This document shows, piece by piece, positions 43,447 to 53,374 of a stretch of 64,000 nucleotides of DNA. The stretch is taken from assembly GCA_041398905.1 (NCBI GenBank), contig JAWKTV010000001.1, positions 310,001-374,000 on the forward strand, written 5' to 3'. The translations under genes and the position numbers were made by a program. The notes under the pieces were generated by a model. It was given only the letters and a program-made list of their open reading frames with translations, ran no database searches and had not been told where the DNA came from. The DNA is from JAWKTV01 sp041398905 (lineage in GTDB: Bacteria > Planctomycetota > Planctomycetia > Planctomycetales > Planctomycetaceae). Position 1 is the first letter of the stretch. Each line of letters begins with the position of its first letter.

Positions 43447-43535
43447 AACACGAATCTCCACGAATCGACACGAATTGCTGCCGGTCAAACGAGGTTCACC
43501 TCTGAGCATTCGTGTTGATGACTGTGGATTCGTGC
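43447..43535. repeat. Inverted repeat built from 10-base-spaced CACGAAT units
   Basis: CACGAAT occurs at 43449, 43459 and 43469, exactly ten bases apart. The complementary ATTCGTG occurs at 43508 and 43528, with a degenerate copy between them. The two arms can pair over about 30 bases with an approximately 30-base loop. It lies in the gap between topA and the prenyl synthase gene. It may be a transcription terminator for topA or a dispersed intergenic repeat; I cannot tell which from one copy. Confidence 0.7.
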
Positions 43536-43624
43536 TCCGCAATACTTGTCGTCATATGTCGTGTGCGGTTTCACACCTCGAACCCGCAAGCCACGTTGAC
43601 GCCCCGGTATGACCGCCGGCCCAA

Positions 43625-46468
43625 CTAGGCGTCGTTGGACTTCTTCTTGGCTGTTTTCTTTTTGGTTGATTTCTTCTTGGTGGTCTTGCGGGCGGCGGTG
43701 GACTTGGTTTCGGCCCCTTTCTTGGCGGCCTTTTTCCCCTGTTTGCCTTTACCACGGGCAGCCCGTTCAGCGAGCAGCGGAATCGCCTCCTCCAGCGTGA
43801 ACGCCGTTGGCTCGCGGTCCTTGGGCAGCGTCGCGTTCACCTTCCCCCACTTCACATACGGGCCATACTTCCCTTCAAAGACCGCGACCATCTCCTGGTC
43901 TTGCGGGTGCGGGCCAAGCTCCTTCAACGGGGTCGCCGCGCCGCGGGACTTGCTCTGGGCGAGCATCTCCAGGGCGGCTTCCATATCGACGTCGAGCACG
44001 CTGACTGTGCGGCCGTCAGACGTGGTGAACGTGTGCGTCTTCTTATCAAAGTTGCCGTATTTCTTGTCGTGCACAACGTAGGGTCCGAAGCGGCCCAGGC
44101 CGGCGTTGACCACCTTGTCGTCTTCGGGATGCCGGCCGATCCGACGAGGCAGCTCCAGCAGCTTCACCGCGTCTTCGAGTTCAATCTCCGTCGGGTCGAT
44201 GAAGTTGGGGATCGAAGACCGCTTCGGCTTGGGGGTCTCGTCGGTCACATCGCCGAGTTGCACGTAGGGTCCATACGGTCCGGAGAGCACGTAGACCGGC
44301 AGCCCCTGTTCGGGATGCTGACCAAGCGACTTCGGACCGGCCTGCTTGAGTTCCAGCAGCTTGCGGGCGAGTTGCTCGTCGATCTCGGCTGGTGCGATCT
44401 CGTCCGGCAGGGATGCCGTCAGCGTTTCGCCATTTTCGTTCCATTCGAGATAGGGGCCGTATTTCCCCACACGGATGCTCGCCGTGAGATTGTCCATGCG
44501 AAGCGTACAGGCCTCACGCGGGTCGATCTGCTCTTCGTGCTGTTTGACCTGCTCCTCCAGGCCGTCGTTGCCGAGATAGAACTTTTCGAGGTAGGGCAAC
44601 TGCTGCCCTTCGCCGTTGGAGATGTCGTCAAGCGACTGCTCCATCTGGGCGGTGAACTGCAGGTCCACGAGGTTGGGGAAGTTTCGCTCCAGCAGCCGGG
44701 TGACCGCCATCGCCACGAACGTCGGAACGAGCTGGTTGCCGCTCTTGCGAACGTAACCGCGATCCTGAATGGTGCTGATGATGCTGGCGTAGGTACTCGG
44801 CCGGCCGACTCCTTCCTGTTCCAGCTTTCGCACCAGCGACGCTTCGGTGTACCGCGCGGGGGGCTGGGTGAAGTGCTGGACGGGACGCGGGTTGTGGTAG
44901 TCGGGCGTCGCGGCTCCTTTGGCTTTCTTGCGGGCGGCGGCTTCGGCGGCCTGGATCTGCGGCTTGCGAATCTCCCAGTCCGTCGGCGGATCGGCAGCGT
45001 ACAGGAAGAGCTGTTCTCCTTCCTGAATGTCCGGCAGGACGGACGCGTCCCGCTTGAGACCCATCGCCCGGTAGACCTGCTCGTAACCCAGGAAGGTGTC
45101 GATGGTGCCGCTGGTGGTGTACTCGTAGTCGCCGACGTGAATGGTGTACGTGGTGGTGAGGTACTCGTGGTCGGCCATCTGGCTGGCGACGGCACGCTGC
45201 CAGACGAGGTCATACAGCGACGCCTCCGCTCCACTCAGCCCCAGTTGCTTCGAGGTCTGCCACTCTTCACCGGCGGGCCGAATCGCTTCGTGGGCCTCCT
45301 GGGCGTTCTTGGTCTTGGACGTGAACTGCCTCGGGCCGGCATAGAAGTCCTTGCCCGACTCCTTGTCCTTCCCGAACTTCCGCAGAATCGCGTCGCGGGC
45401 GGCGTTCAGCGCCTCCTGCGAGAGATTCGTCGAGTCGGTACGCATGTAGGTGATGTGCCCGTTCTCGTAGAGCCTTTGGGCGGTCGACATCGCCTGCCGG
45501 GCGGTCATGTTCAACCGAGCGTTCGCGGTCTGCTGCAAGGTGCTGGTGGTGAAGGGAGGCGGGGCCTTCCGCCGACCCGGCTTGCGCTCGACCGAGTGAA
45601 CGACCCACTTCGCTCCACTGGCGGACGAATCGAGAGCGATCTTGACCGCCCCCGGCTCGTCGATATGAACCGACTTGCTGTCAGCCTTGAGTTGGCCAGT
45701 GATTTCATCGAAATCCTTGCCCGAGGCGATCGACCGCCAGTCGTTCCCAGCACGCTCCCGGACCCGGTTGAGTGTCACTTTGAAGGCGTTCGCGGCCTCG
45801 ACGGCGGCGGCGCCTTGCCGGTCCGACAGGGTCGCTTCGACATCCCAGTATTCGGACACGGTGAACGCGGCCCGCTCCAGCTCGCGCTGCACCAGCACCC
45901 GCACCGCGACGCTCTGCACCCGACCCGCCGACAGCTTCGGACGAATCTTCTTCCACAACAGCGGGCTGAGGGTGTAGCCGTACAGTCGATCGAGGATGCG
46001 ACGGGTTTCCTGGGCCTGCACCAGGTCCATGTCAATGTCGCGGGTGTTGGAGAGCGCTTCGTTGATCGCCTTCTTGGTGATCTCGGAGAACACCATGCGG
46101 CGGATCGGCACCTTGGGGGCGAGCAGTTCGGCGAGGTGCCAGCCGATGCTCTCGCCTTCGCGGTCTTCGTCGGTTGCGATGATGAGCTCGTCGGCCCCCT
46201 TGAGCAGCGACTTCAGTTCCGTGATGACCTTTCTCTTGTCGGGCGGGACGACATAGACCGGCGTGAAGCGGTCGTTGACGTTCACGCCCAGCCGACTCCA
46301 GGGCTCGCCTTTGATCTCCTCGGGAATCTGCGAGGCGTCCTCGGGCAGATCGCGAACGTGGCCGACGCTGGCCCGAACTTCGTAGTCCTTGCCGAGATAG
46401 CCGCCGATCTTCTTCGCCTTGGCGGGCGATTCGACGATCACGAGACCTTTAATACGGTTGGCGGCCAC
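43625..46468 (-). CDS. topA: DNA topoisomerase I, type IA
   Basis: About 947 residues. A TOPRIM domain begins KGLVIVESPAKAKKIGGYLG and has IIATDEDREGESIGWHL. The active-site Tyr is in GHITYMRTDSTNLS. Domains II-IV follow (YTEASLVRKLEQEGVGRPST). Instead of zinc fingers the C-terminus has repeated 50-residue topoisomerase C-terminal units (GPYGPYVQLGDVTDETPKPK, GRFGPYVVHDKKYGNF, GKYGPYVKWGKVNATLPKD) and finally a Lys-rich tail (residues about 910-947). The start is uncertain: GTG 46468 (VAANRIKG) or TTG at 46471/46480, with no ATG in range. Relaxes negative supercoils. A divergent SurA/PpiD-like gene lies 417 bases away. Confidence 0.95.
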   Translation of the reverse strand: MAANRIKGLVIVESPAKAKKIGGYLGKDYEVRASVGHVRDLPEDASQIPEEIKGEPWSRLGVNVNDRFTPVYVVPPDKRKVITELKSLLKGADELIIATDEDREGESIGWHLAELLAPKVPIRRMVFSEITKKAINEALSNTRDIDMDLVQAQETRRILDRLYGYTLSPLLWKKIRPKLSAGRVQSVAVRVLVQRELERAAFTVSEYWDVEATLSDRQGAAAVEAANAFKVTLNRVRERAGNDWRSIASGKDFDEITGQLKADSKSVHIDEPGAVKIALDSSASGAKWVVHSVERKPGRRKAPPPFTTSTLQQTANARLNMTARQAMSTAQRLYENGHITYMRTDSTNLSQEALNAARDAILRKFGKDKESGKDFYAGPRQFTSKTKNAQEAHEAIRPAGEEWQTSKQLGLSGAEASLYDLVWQRAVASQMADHEYLTTTYTIHVGDYEYTTSGTIDTFLGYEQVYRAMGLKRDASVLPDIQEGEQLFLYAADPPTDWEIRKPQIQAAEAAARKKAKGAATPDYHNPRPVQHFTQPPARYTEASLVRKLEQEGVGRPSTYASIISTIQDRGYVRKSGNQLVPTFVAMAVTRLLERNFPNLVDLQFTAQMEQSLDDISNGEGQQLPYLEKFYLGNDGLEEQVKQHEEQIDPREACTLRMDNLTASIRVGKYGPYLEWNENGETLTASLPDEIAPAEIDEQLARKLLELKQAGPKSLGQHPEQGLPVYVLSGPYGPYVQLGDVTDETPKPKRSSIPNFIDPTEIELEDAVKLLELPRRIGRHPEDDKVVNAGLGRFGPYVVHDKKYGNFDKKTHTFTTSDGRTVSVLDVDMEAALEMLAQSKSRGAATPLKELGPHPQDQEMVAVFEGKYGPYVKWGKVNATLPKDREPTAFTLEEAIPLLAERAARGKGKQGKKAAKKGAETKSTAARKTTKKKSTKKKTAKKKSNDA

Positions 46469-46885
46469 CAATGACTCCAGCGTGAGAAGTGACGTCTTAT
46501 GATTGGTACGGCGATTGAGGAGCGCCGATGGGCAAAACAGTGGTCGTACGTTGGGTGATGGAACGCGGATGTCGCTTGGCAACCGTCCACGGCCTTCGGT
46601 TGTGGAACCGTGGTCAACGGAGGGGCAGGCACCCGCGGGAGCCCTAACTCCGCCGCCTCACACTGCTTTCACCGGGTCGTCTGGATTCGTCGCCCGGCAG
46701 TGACTACACTCCCCGGCGTTCGAGGGCCGGGCCCTCCGTGCGGCAATGCTTAGGCCATCGCCTCGGCGATTGTCAAGAGTCCCGGCCTCTGGTGCACCGG
46801 CCCAGCCGGTGTCGCCGCACAGGTTTTCAACTCGCATGACAGCCACTCTCGCAGTGGCCCGACGATCGTTTGCAAGGCTCCACGG
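46469..46885. other. Divergent intergenic region topA / foldase gene
   Basis: About 417 bases with no recognised gene. It must hold promoters for topA (leftward) and the SurA/PpiD-like gene (rightward), but no clear -35/-10 pair was found. Confidence 0.4.
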
Positions 46886-49587
46886 ATGAGTTCTCCCTTC
46901 GGCATTTTCCGGAAGCATCAGAAGATCATGCTGGTCGTGTTGATCGGCCTGTCGATGCTTTCCTTCGTCATCTTCGGCACCGTCTCGCAGGCCTCGGACC
47001 TGCAGAACATGCCCCCCGGGCTGACCGCCATCGCACTCGCGGCACTGGTCGCCGCGGTCGCGTGGGTGATCGGCATCCCCAACGGCAAGTCGGGTGAATA
47101 TGGGACGATCGGCCTCATCGCTGGACTCGCGCTCGGGGCCGTGGTCTGGCTCCGCAGCGGCAGCGGCGACGTCGTCACCACCCGCGACTTCGGGCTGAAC
47201 CAGAACGAACTCAACCAGTTGATGAACCAGCGGGCACTCGCCAACCGGTTCGTCGCCTACGCCATCGATCGCTCGACCGCGCCGGAGAACCAGTTCCTCG
47301 CGAGCTACCTCGCGCAGCAGTACCAGTTCCAGCTCGACCGCCGTGTTGATGACTTTGGACGCGACGTGCTGCTGGGTGAACTGCTGCGGCGGAAGGCCCG
47401 CGATCTCGACATGTCGTTGCCGGAGTCGGCCGTCAACGACTTCATTAAGGAGATGACCCAGGACAAGATGACGCAGCAGATGTTCCGCGAGATTCGCAGC
47501 GAACTCGCCGCTTCGGAGAGCGACCTGTACACCGCCCTGCGGAACGAGCTGCTCGCCCAGATGGCGGCACGGTCACTGTACGGCTACATCGGCTTGCCTC
47601 CTGCGGTTGACTGGGAGTTGAGCCAGCGGCTGCAGGTGCAGCAGAAGCTCGAAGTCGCCGAGGTTCCGATCGCGCCATTCATCGACGACAAGGCTGAGCC
47701 CCCCGCCGATGAGCTGCAGACGCTCTTCGAAAAGCACCGCCAGTTCCCGCCCGGCTATGATGAACAGGGGCAGCCCAAAGAGGGCAGCCCCGGCTTCCTC
47801 CAGCCCCGCCGGATCAAGATCGGCTATCTCACGCCCGATTACCTCGCCTTCGAGAAGCAGGTCAAGATCACCGACGAGCAGATCGAAGCCCGCTACCTGC
47901 GAGACTATGCCTCGATCGGCAACCCGCTGGAGGGGCTGATCCCGGATGGCCCCGATCCACTCGGCGGACCGCTCTTCCCGAACAGCACCGGAGACGCTGG
48001 CACCCCCGCCGGTGACGAGACCGCGCCCGCCACGCCTGCTGACGACACCGAAACTCCGGACCCCGCCGCAGGTGACGCGGACCCGAGCGCCGGCACCGAC
48101 GGCAGCGATGCACCCGCACCGACACCGACGCCGGCCCCAGAGGGGGCTCCCACGACCGAAGCCCCACCAGCCACCACCGAACCGGCGACTCCCGCCGAGC
48201 CGCAGGAACAGCCGTCCGAGCCGACGACCGAGGAACCCCAGCCGGAGCCGGCGGCCGATCCATCATGTGACGACACGCCGGCAGCCACCGAAGCTGCCAC
48301 CGAAGCTGCCGCTGAAGCAACCCCAGCCGCTGAGTCGGCCGATGCCGCTGACGCACCAGCGACCGCTGACGCGCCGGCCAGTACCGACGCACCGGCCAGC
48401 GAGCCAGTTGGTGAGACGACCGCAGACGACAAGCCGGAGATCACCCCCGGCGATTCGACCGATCCGTTCCCGAACATCCCGGGCGTCGTTGGCCCGCCGG
48501 GGACTGGCGAGCAACCCCGCCGGTGCCGACCCGCGAAGTGCCGACCCTCGAAGAGGTCAAGGAGACGATCCACGACGAACTGCTCGCCGAAGAGACCGCC
48601 CGACTCATTGATGTCGCGCTCTCCGCCGCGGTCACGTTCATTCAGGATGAAGTCGCACGCAACATCCACCTCCCGGAAACGGAGGAGTTGAAGCTCACCC
48701 CCGAGCAGGCGACCACCAAGGTCAAGGCCTACGCCGACGAGCATCAATTGTTGTACGAAGAGACTGCGCTGCTCTCTCAACAGGAGTTGCTGGAGGATGA
48801 CGACCATCGGCTGGGCCGGTTCGTGTATCGCGATCCGCGCCAGCGCGGCAGCGGACGAACCGTCGCCGAAGACCTGTTCTCGACATCCACCGGCGGCGAG
48901 TTCTACCCCCGCCGGATCGATGACCGCACACCCACCGGACAGGTTCGCGACTGGGCGATCTACTGGAAGCTGGACGAAGCCGAAGCCTACGTGCCAGAGG
49001 ACATGAGCGATGAGCTCGTCCGTGCTGAAGTTGTGAAGGCCTGGCGCGACGAGCAGGCCCGCAGTGTCGCCCTCAAGCGGGCCGAAGCGCTCGCCGAGCA
49101 GTTGCGGAAGGGTGAGCAGTCGATGGTCGAAACCCTGGGCAAGGAGACGGTCACCGGCCAGGAAGGCGGTCCCCCGCTGAACATTCAGACCACGCAGCAG
49201 TTCTCCTGGATGCGGCCGCAGTTCATGCCCTCCAGCAACCCGCTCAACCCTCAGGGCTTCGACACCTTCCCGGTTCGCAGCCAGCCCATCGGGCTGGAAC
49301 CGGTCGGCGACGAGTTCATGCGGAAGGTGTTCGAGGGGCTGAAGGTCGGTGAGGTCGGCGTCGCGCCGAGTATCGATCACCGCTATTACTACGTCGCCAA
49401 GGTCGTCTCCCGCATTCCGGACAAGCCCGAGGACTGGGAGATCGTGCGGAACAACTTTCTGTCAGGCATCTATGACCGGATGCAGTCGCAGATGGAGGAC
49501 GAAATCCTCGCTCGGAACATCCCGCGGTGGCAGGATGAGCTGATGCGGGAGCACGACGTGCAGTTTCGTCAGCCGGTTCGCGAGTGA
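46886..49587 (+). CDS. SurA/PpiD-like membrane-anchored peptidylprolyl isomerase/foldase, one frameshift
   Basis: About 900 residues after repair. The N-terminus resembles PpiD (MSSPFGIFRKHQKIMLVVLI, one TM helix) but adds two further hydrophobic segments (LTAIALAALVAAVAWVIGI and GTIGLIAGLALGAVVWL). A SurA_N-like helical region follows (NQLMNQRALANRFVAYAID, AVNDFIKEMTQDKMTQQMF). Within the parvulin-type part, an extraordinarily long Pro/Ala/Thr/Glu-rich linker (about 360-545) separates LQPRRIKIGYLTPDYLAFEK from the C-terminal helical part (EEVKETIHDELLAEETARLI, FMRKVFEGLKVGEVGVAPSI). The frame moves near 48515, after GTGEQP, and resumes at VPTREVPTLEEV. Probably assists outer-membrane or secreted protein folding at the inner membrane. 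The stop overlaps the GTG of the next gene (GTGA). Confidence 0.75.
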
Positions 49588-50513
49588 ACCGGCTGCTGGC
49601 GAGTCCGCACCGCGGAGCCGCGGAGCTGGCCGCTTCGCGCGAGTACTGTCGCCAACTGGCGCGAAGCACCGGGCGGAACTTCTATTACTCGTTTCTCACG
49701 CTCCCGCGTGAGCTGCGGGACGACATGTGCGTGCTGTACGCGTTCATGCGGCGCACGGACGACCTGGGAGACGACGAGTCGCAGCCGCTCGAACGCCGCG
49801 CCCGGCAACTCCAGGAGTGGCGTGCTCGACTGTCCAGTGTGCTGAACGCATCGCCAACCGACGCGGAGTTCGCGGCCGACCCAATCCTGCCCGGCATCGC
49901 TGATCTGGTGGAGCGGCGCGGCATTCCGGCTCAGTACCTGTTCGATGTCATCACCGGCGTCGAGTCCGACCTCACTCCCGAGGTGCCGCGTACATACGCC
50001 GACCTCGAACGCTACTGCTATCACGTCGCCGGAGCGGTCGGCCTGTGCTGCATTCATGTCTGGGGATTCTCCGGACCGGGAGCGGAGGCTGCGGCCGTGG
50101 CGTGCGGCACCGCGTTCCAGTTGACGAACATCCTGCGAGACGTCGCGGAGGATGCCCGGCATGGTCGCTGCTACCTGCCGCAGGATGAACTCGCTCATTT
50201 CGGAGTCACCCCGGCCGACTTCCTGCTGCCGACCGTCAGCGAGCCGGTCCGCCAGCTCCTTGGCCTCCAGCTCACTCGTGCGGCAGGCTGTTACGCAGCG
50301 GGGGCCAGCCTGTTTCCGCACCTCACACGCCCGGGCCGCCGGATTCTCTCGGCGATGTTCCGCATTTATGGGGGGTTGCTGGGCGAACTCGACAGGCGTC
50401 GATTTGCCCGGCTCGATTGCCGGATCGAGCTGTCGAAAGCCCGCAAAGTGCGCGCCGCGGTGGCCGGCTGGCTGATGCCGAAGGCCGTGTTGCCCGGCGT
50501 CGGCACAAAGTAG
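49584..50513 (+). CDS. Squalene/phytoene synthase family protein
   Basis: 309 residues. It has both aspartate-rich motifs: YAFMRRTDDLGDDE (about 51-64) and QLTNILRDVAEDARHGRCYL (second). GTG at 49584 overlaps the stop of the foldase gene by four bases, indicating translational coupling. Family members condense two prenyl diphosphates, making squalene (or phytoene). Planctomycetes have HpnC/HpnD-type proteins for hopanoid synthesis, and this resembles that group more than carotenoid enzymes, though I cannot exclude phytoene. The substrate would be supplied by ispA nearby. It appears as a single copy rather than the usual hpnCDE cluster. Confidence 0.85.
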   Translation: MNRLLASPHRGAAELAASREYCRQLARSTGRNFYYSFLTLPRELRDDMCVLYAFMRRTDDLGDDESQPLERRARQLQEWRARLSSVLNASPTDAEFAADPILPGIADLVERRGIPAQYLFDVITGVESDLTPEVPRTYADLERYCYHVAGAVGLCCIHVWGFSGPGAEAAAVACGTAFQLTNILRDVAEDARHGRCYLPQDELAHFGVTPADFLLPTVSEPVRQLLGLQLTRAAGCYAAGASLFPHLTRPGRRILSAMFRIYGGLLGELDRRRFARLDCRIELSKARKVRAAVAGWLMPKAVLPGVGTK

Positions 50514-50624
50514 ATCATGATTGAACGGCGCGCATTGAAGGCAGACACATCAACATCTGCCCGCTTATAGGGAATGTTTACACCTCACTCCGAGAAAACC
50601 GGGTCGAATCGCGCTCGTTGGCGA

Positions 50625-50652
50625 TTGCCAGTCGTCACGACTTGCTTACAAT
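50625..50652 (+). promoter_or_regulatory. sigma70-type promoter candidate for the AAA+ activator
   Basis: TTGCCA (50625-50630) and TACAAT (50647-50652) are separated by 16 bases. The -10 box ends 50 bases before the GTG at 50703. Confidence 0.5.
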
Positions 50653-50702
50653 CCAGGCATTCTGGCCGGTAGTTGCGCTGATTTCGAGATTTGGATGGGA
50701 CC

Positions 50703-51740
<1,038 letters not shown>

Positions 51741-51758
51741 CCGAGCGTCCTGGATCCG

Positions 51759-53333
51759 GTGAGCAACAACACGGTGACCAATATGGCGATGCTTCCACAC
51801 GTGCAGCCGGCCGACACACAGGTCGACGATGTCACGATCATGATCTTCGGGGCTTCCGGCGACCTCACGGCCCGCAAGCTGATCCCCGCGCTGTTTCAGC
51901 TTTGGAACGACAAGTTCCTCTCCGATCGCTGCCTGATCGTCGGCGTCGCCCGTCGTGAGAAGAGCGACGAGGAGTTCCGCAACGAACTCCGTGACGATGT
52001 CATCGAGCATTCCCGCTCCCGGGAGCAGGCCGCCAGCCACTACGATGAGTTCGCCCGGCACCTCTGCTACGTGCAGACCGATCTCACGGACGCCGAGCAG
52101 TTCCGGCATCTCAACCATGTCGTCAGCGAACGGGAGCGGGAGCGTGGCCTCTCCGGGCGGCGCATCGTCTACATGGCGGTGATGCCCGAGCTCTTCCTGC
52201 CCGCCGTCAATGCGATGGCCGAGGCCGGCATGTGCCCCGACCGCACCTGTTCCGAGAAGCTCCGCGTCGTCGTCGAGAAGCCGTTCGGTACCGACCTCGC
52301 CTCCTCACGTGACCTGAGCGCCGGCCTCGATCGCGTGCTCCGCGAGCAGCAGATCTTCCGCATCGACCACTATCTCGGCAAAGAGACCGTACAAAACCTG
52401 CTGTTGTTCCGATTCGGGAACTCGATTTTCGAGCCGATCTTCAATCGTCGACACGTCGACCACGTGCAAATCACCGTCGCCGAGTCGCAGGGCATCGAGG
52501 GTGGACGCGGCGGATACTACGATCGCTCCGGGGCGCTCCGGGACGTGCTGCAGAACCACGTGCTGCAGCTCATGTGCCTCGTGGCGATGGAGCCGCCAAC
52601 CGCCTTCAACGGCGAGTACATCCGCGACGAAAAGCTGAAGGTGCTGCACGCCCTGGACCCCGGCGAGCCGGGTGATGTGTCGAACTGGTCCGTCGCCGGA
52701 CAATACGCTGCTGCCGGCATCAACGGCGAACGGGTGAAGGCGTACCTCGACGAGGACCGGATCGCGCCCGGCTCGACAACCGAAACTTTCGTCGCCGTCG
52801 AGGCCCGCATCGACAACTGGCGGTGGGCGGGCGTCCCGTTCTATCTCCGCACGGGCAAACGCATGCCCCGGCGCGTCTCCGAGATCTCCATCGTCTTCAA
52901 ACGGCCGCCGCTCAACCTGTTCCATACCGTCGAATGCGAAGGCTCGCTGTGCCGAGTGGTCGAGGCGGAGCCGAACCGCCTCGTCTTTCGCATCCAGCCC
53001 GAAGAGGCGATCTCGCTGAACATCTCCACCAAGCAGCCCGGCATGCAGTACCAGGTGCGACCGGTGCGAATGGACTTTGAATACGACGAGGCCTTTTCCG
53101 ACGTTCCGCTGCCCGAAGCCTACGAACGACTGCTGCTTGACGTGATGCGGGGCGACGCGACCCTGTTCACCCGCAGCGACGAACTCGAGGCCGCCTGGCG
53201 GTTCGTCGATCCCGTCCTCTCCGCCTGGAAACAGTCGCAGCATCGCCCCGAACTCTATCCCGCCGGCACTTGGGGCCCCCGCGCGCGGACGACCTGCTCG
53301 CGATCCGGCCGCCGCTGGTACAACCCCGGCTGA
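51759..53333 (+). CDS. zwf: Glucose-6-phosphate 1-dehydrogenase
   Basis: 524 residues from GTG 51759; ATG 51783 is an alternative. It oxidises glucose-6-phosphate to 6-phosphogluconolactone, feeding NADPH to the pentose phosphate or Entner-Doudoroff pathway. The cofactor loop is FGASGDLTARKLIPALF, the substrate/active-site motif FRIDHYLGKETVQNLLLFRF, and VPFYLRTGKRMP is the third conserved block. The last 22 residues look scrambled: YPAGTWGPRA should continue DDLLA in another frame, and the expected RSGRRWYNPG returns in the original frame, suggesting two compensating one-base errors near 53282 and 53305. It follows the AAA+ activator closely, so one transcript is likely. Confidence 0.94.
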   Translation: MSNNTVTNMAMLPHVQPADTQVDDVTIMIFGASGDLTARKLIPALFQLWNDKFLSDRCLIVGVARREKSDEEFRNELRDDVIEHSRSREQAASHYDEFARHLCYVQTDLTDAEQFRHLNHVVSERERERGLSGRRIVYMAVMPELFLPAVNAMAEAGMCPDRTCSEKLRVVVEKPFGTDLASSRDLSAGLDRVLREQQIFRIDHYLGKETVQNLLLFRFGNSIFEPIFNRRHVDHVQITVAESQGIEGGRGGYYDRSGALRDVLQNHVLQLMCLVAMEPPTAFNGEYIRDEKLKVLHALDPGEPGDVSNWSVAGQYAAAGINGERVKAYLDEDRIAPGSTTETFVAVEARIDNWRWAGVPFYLRTGKRMPRRVSEISIVFKRPPLNLFHTVECEGSLCRVVEAEPNRLVFRIQPEEAISLNISTKQPGMQYQVRPVRMDFEYDEAFSDVPLPEAYERLLLDVMRGDATLFTRSDELEAAWRFVDPVLSAWKQSQHRPELYPAGTWGPRARTTCSRSGRRWYNPG

Positions 53334-53374
53334 TATCGCTGATCGCTCGACCGCGCGCGGGGCCTCAAGTGCCG

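Noticed and set aside
43447..43535. CRISPR array reading of the 10-base CACGAAT repeats
   Set aside because: Units are too short and lack spacers of about 30 bases; arms are inverted, not direct, and no cas genes are nearby.
43901..46474. An 857-codon plus-strand frame opposite topA
   Set aside because: topA motifs are unmistakable on the minus strand and the opposite frame has a biased Arg/Gly/Leu composition and no family signature.
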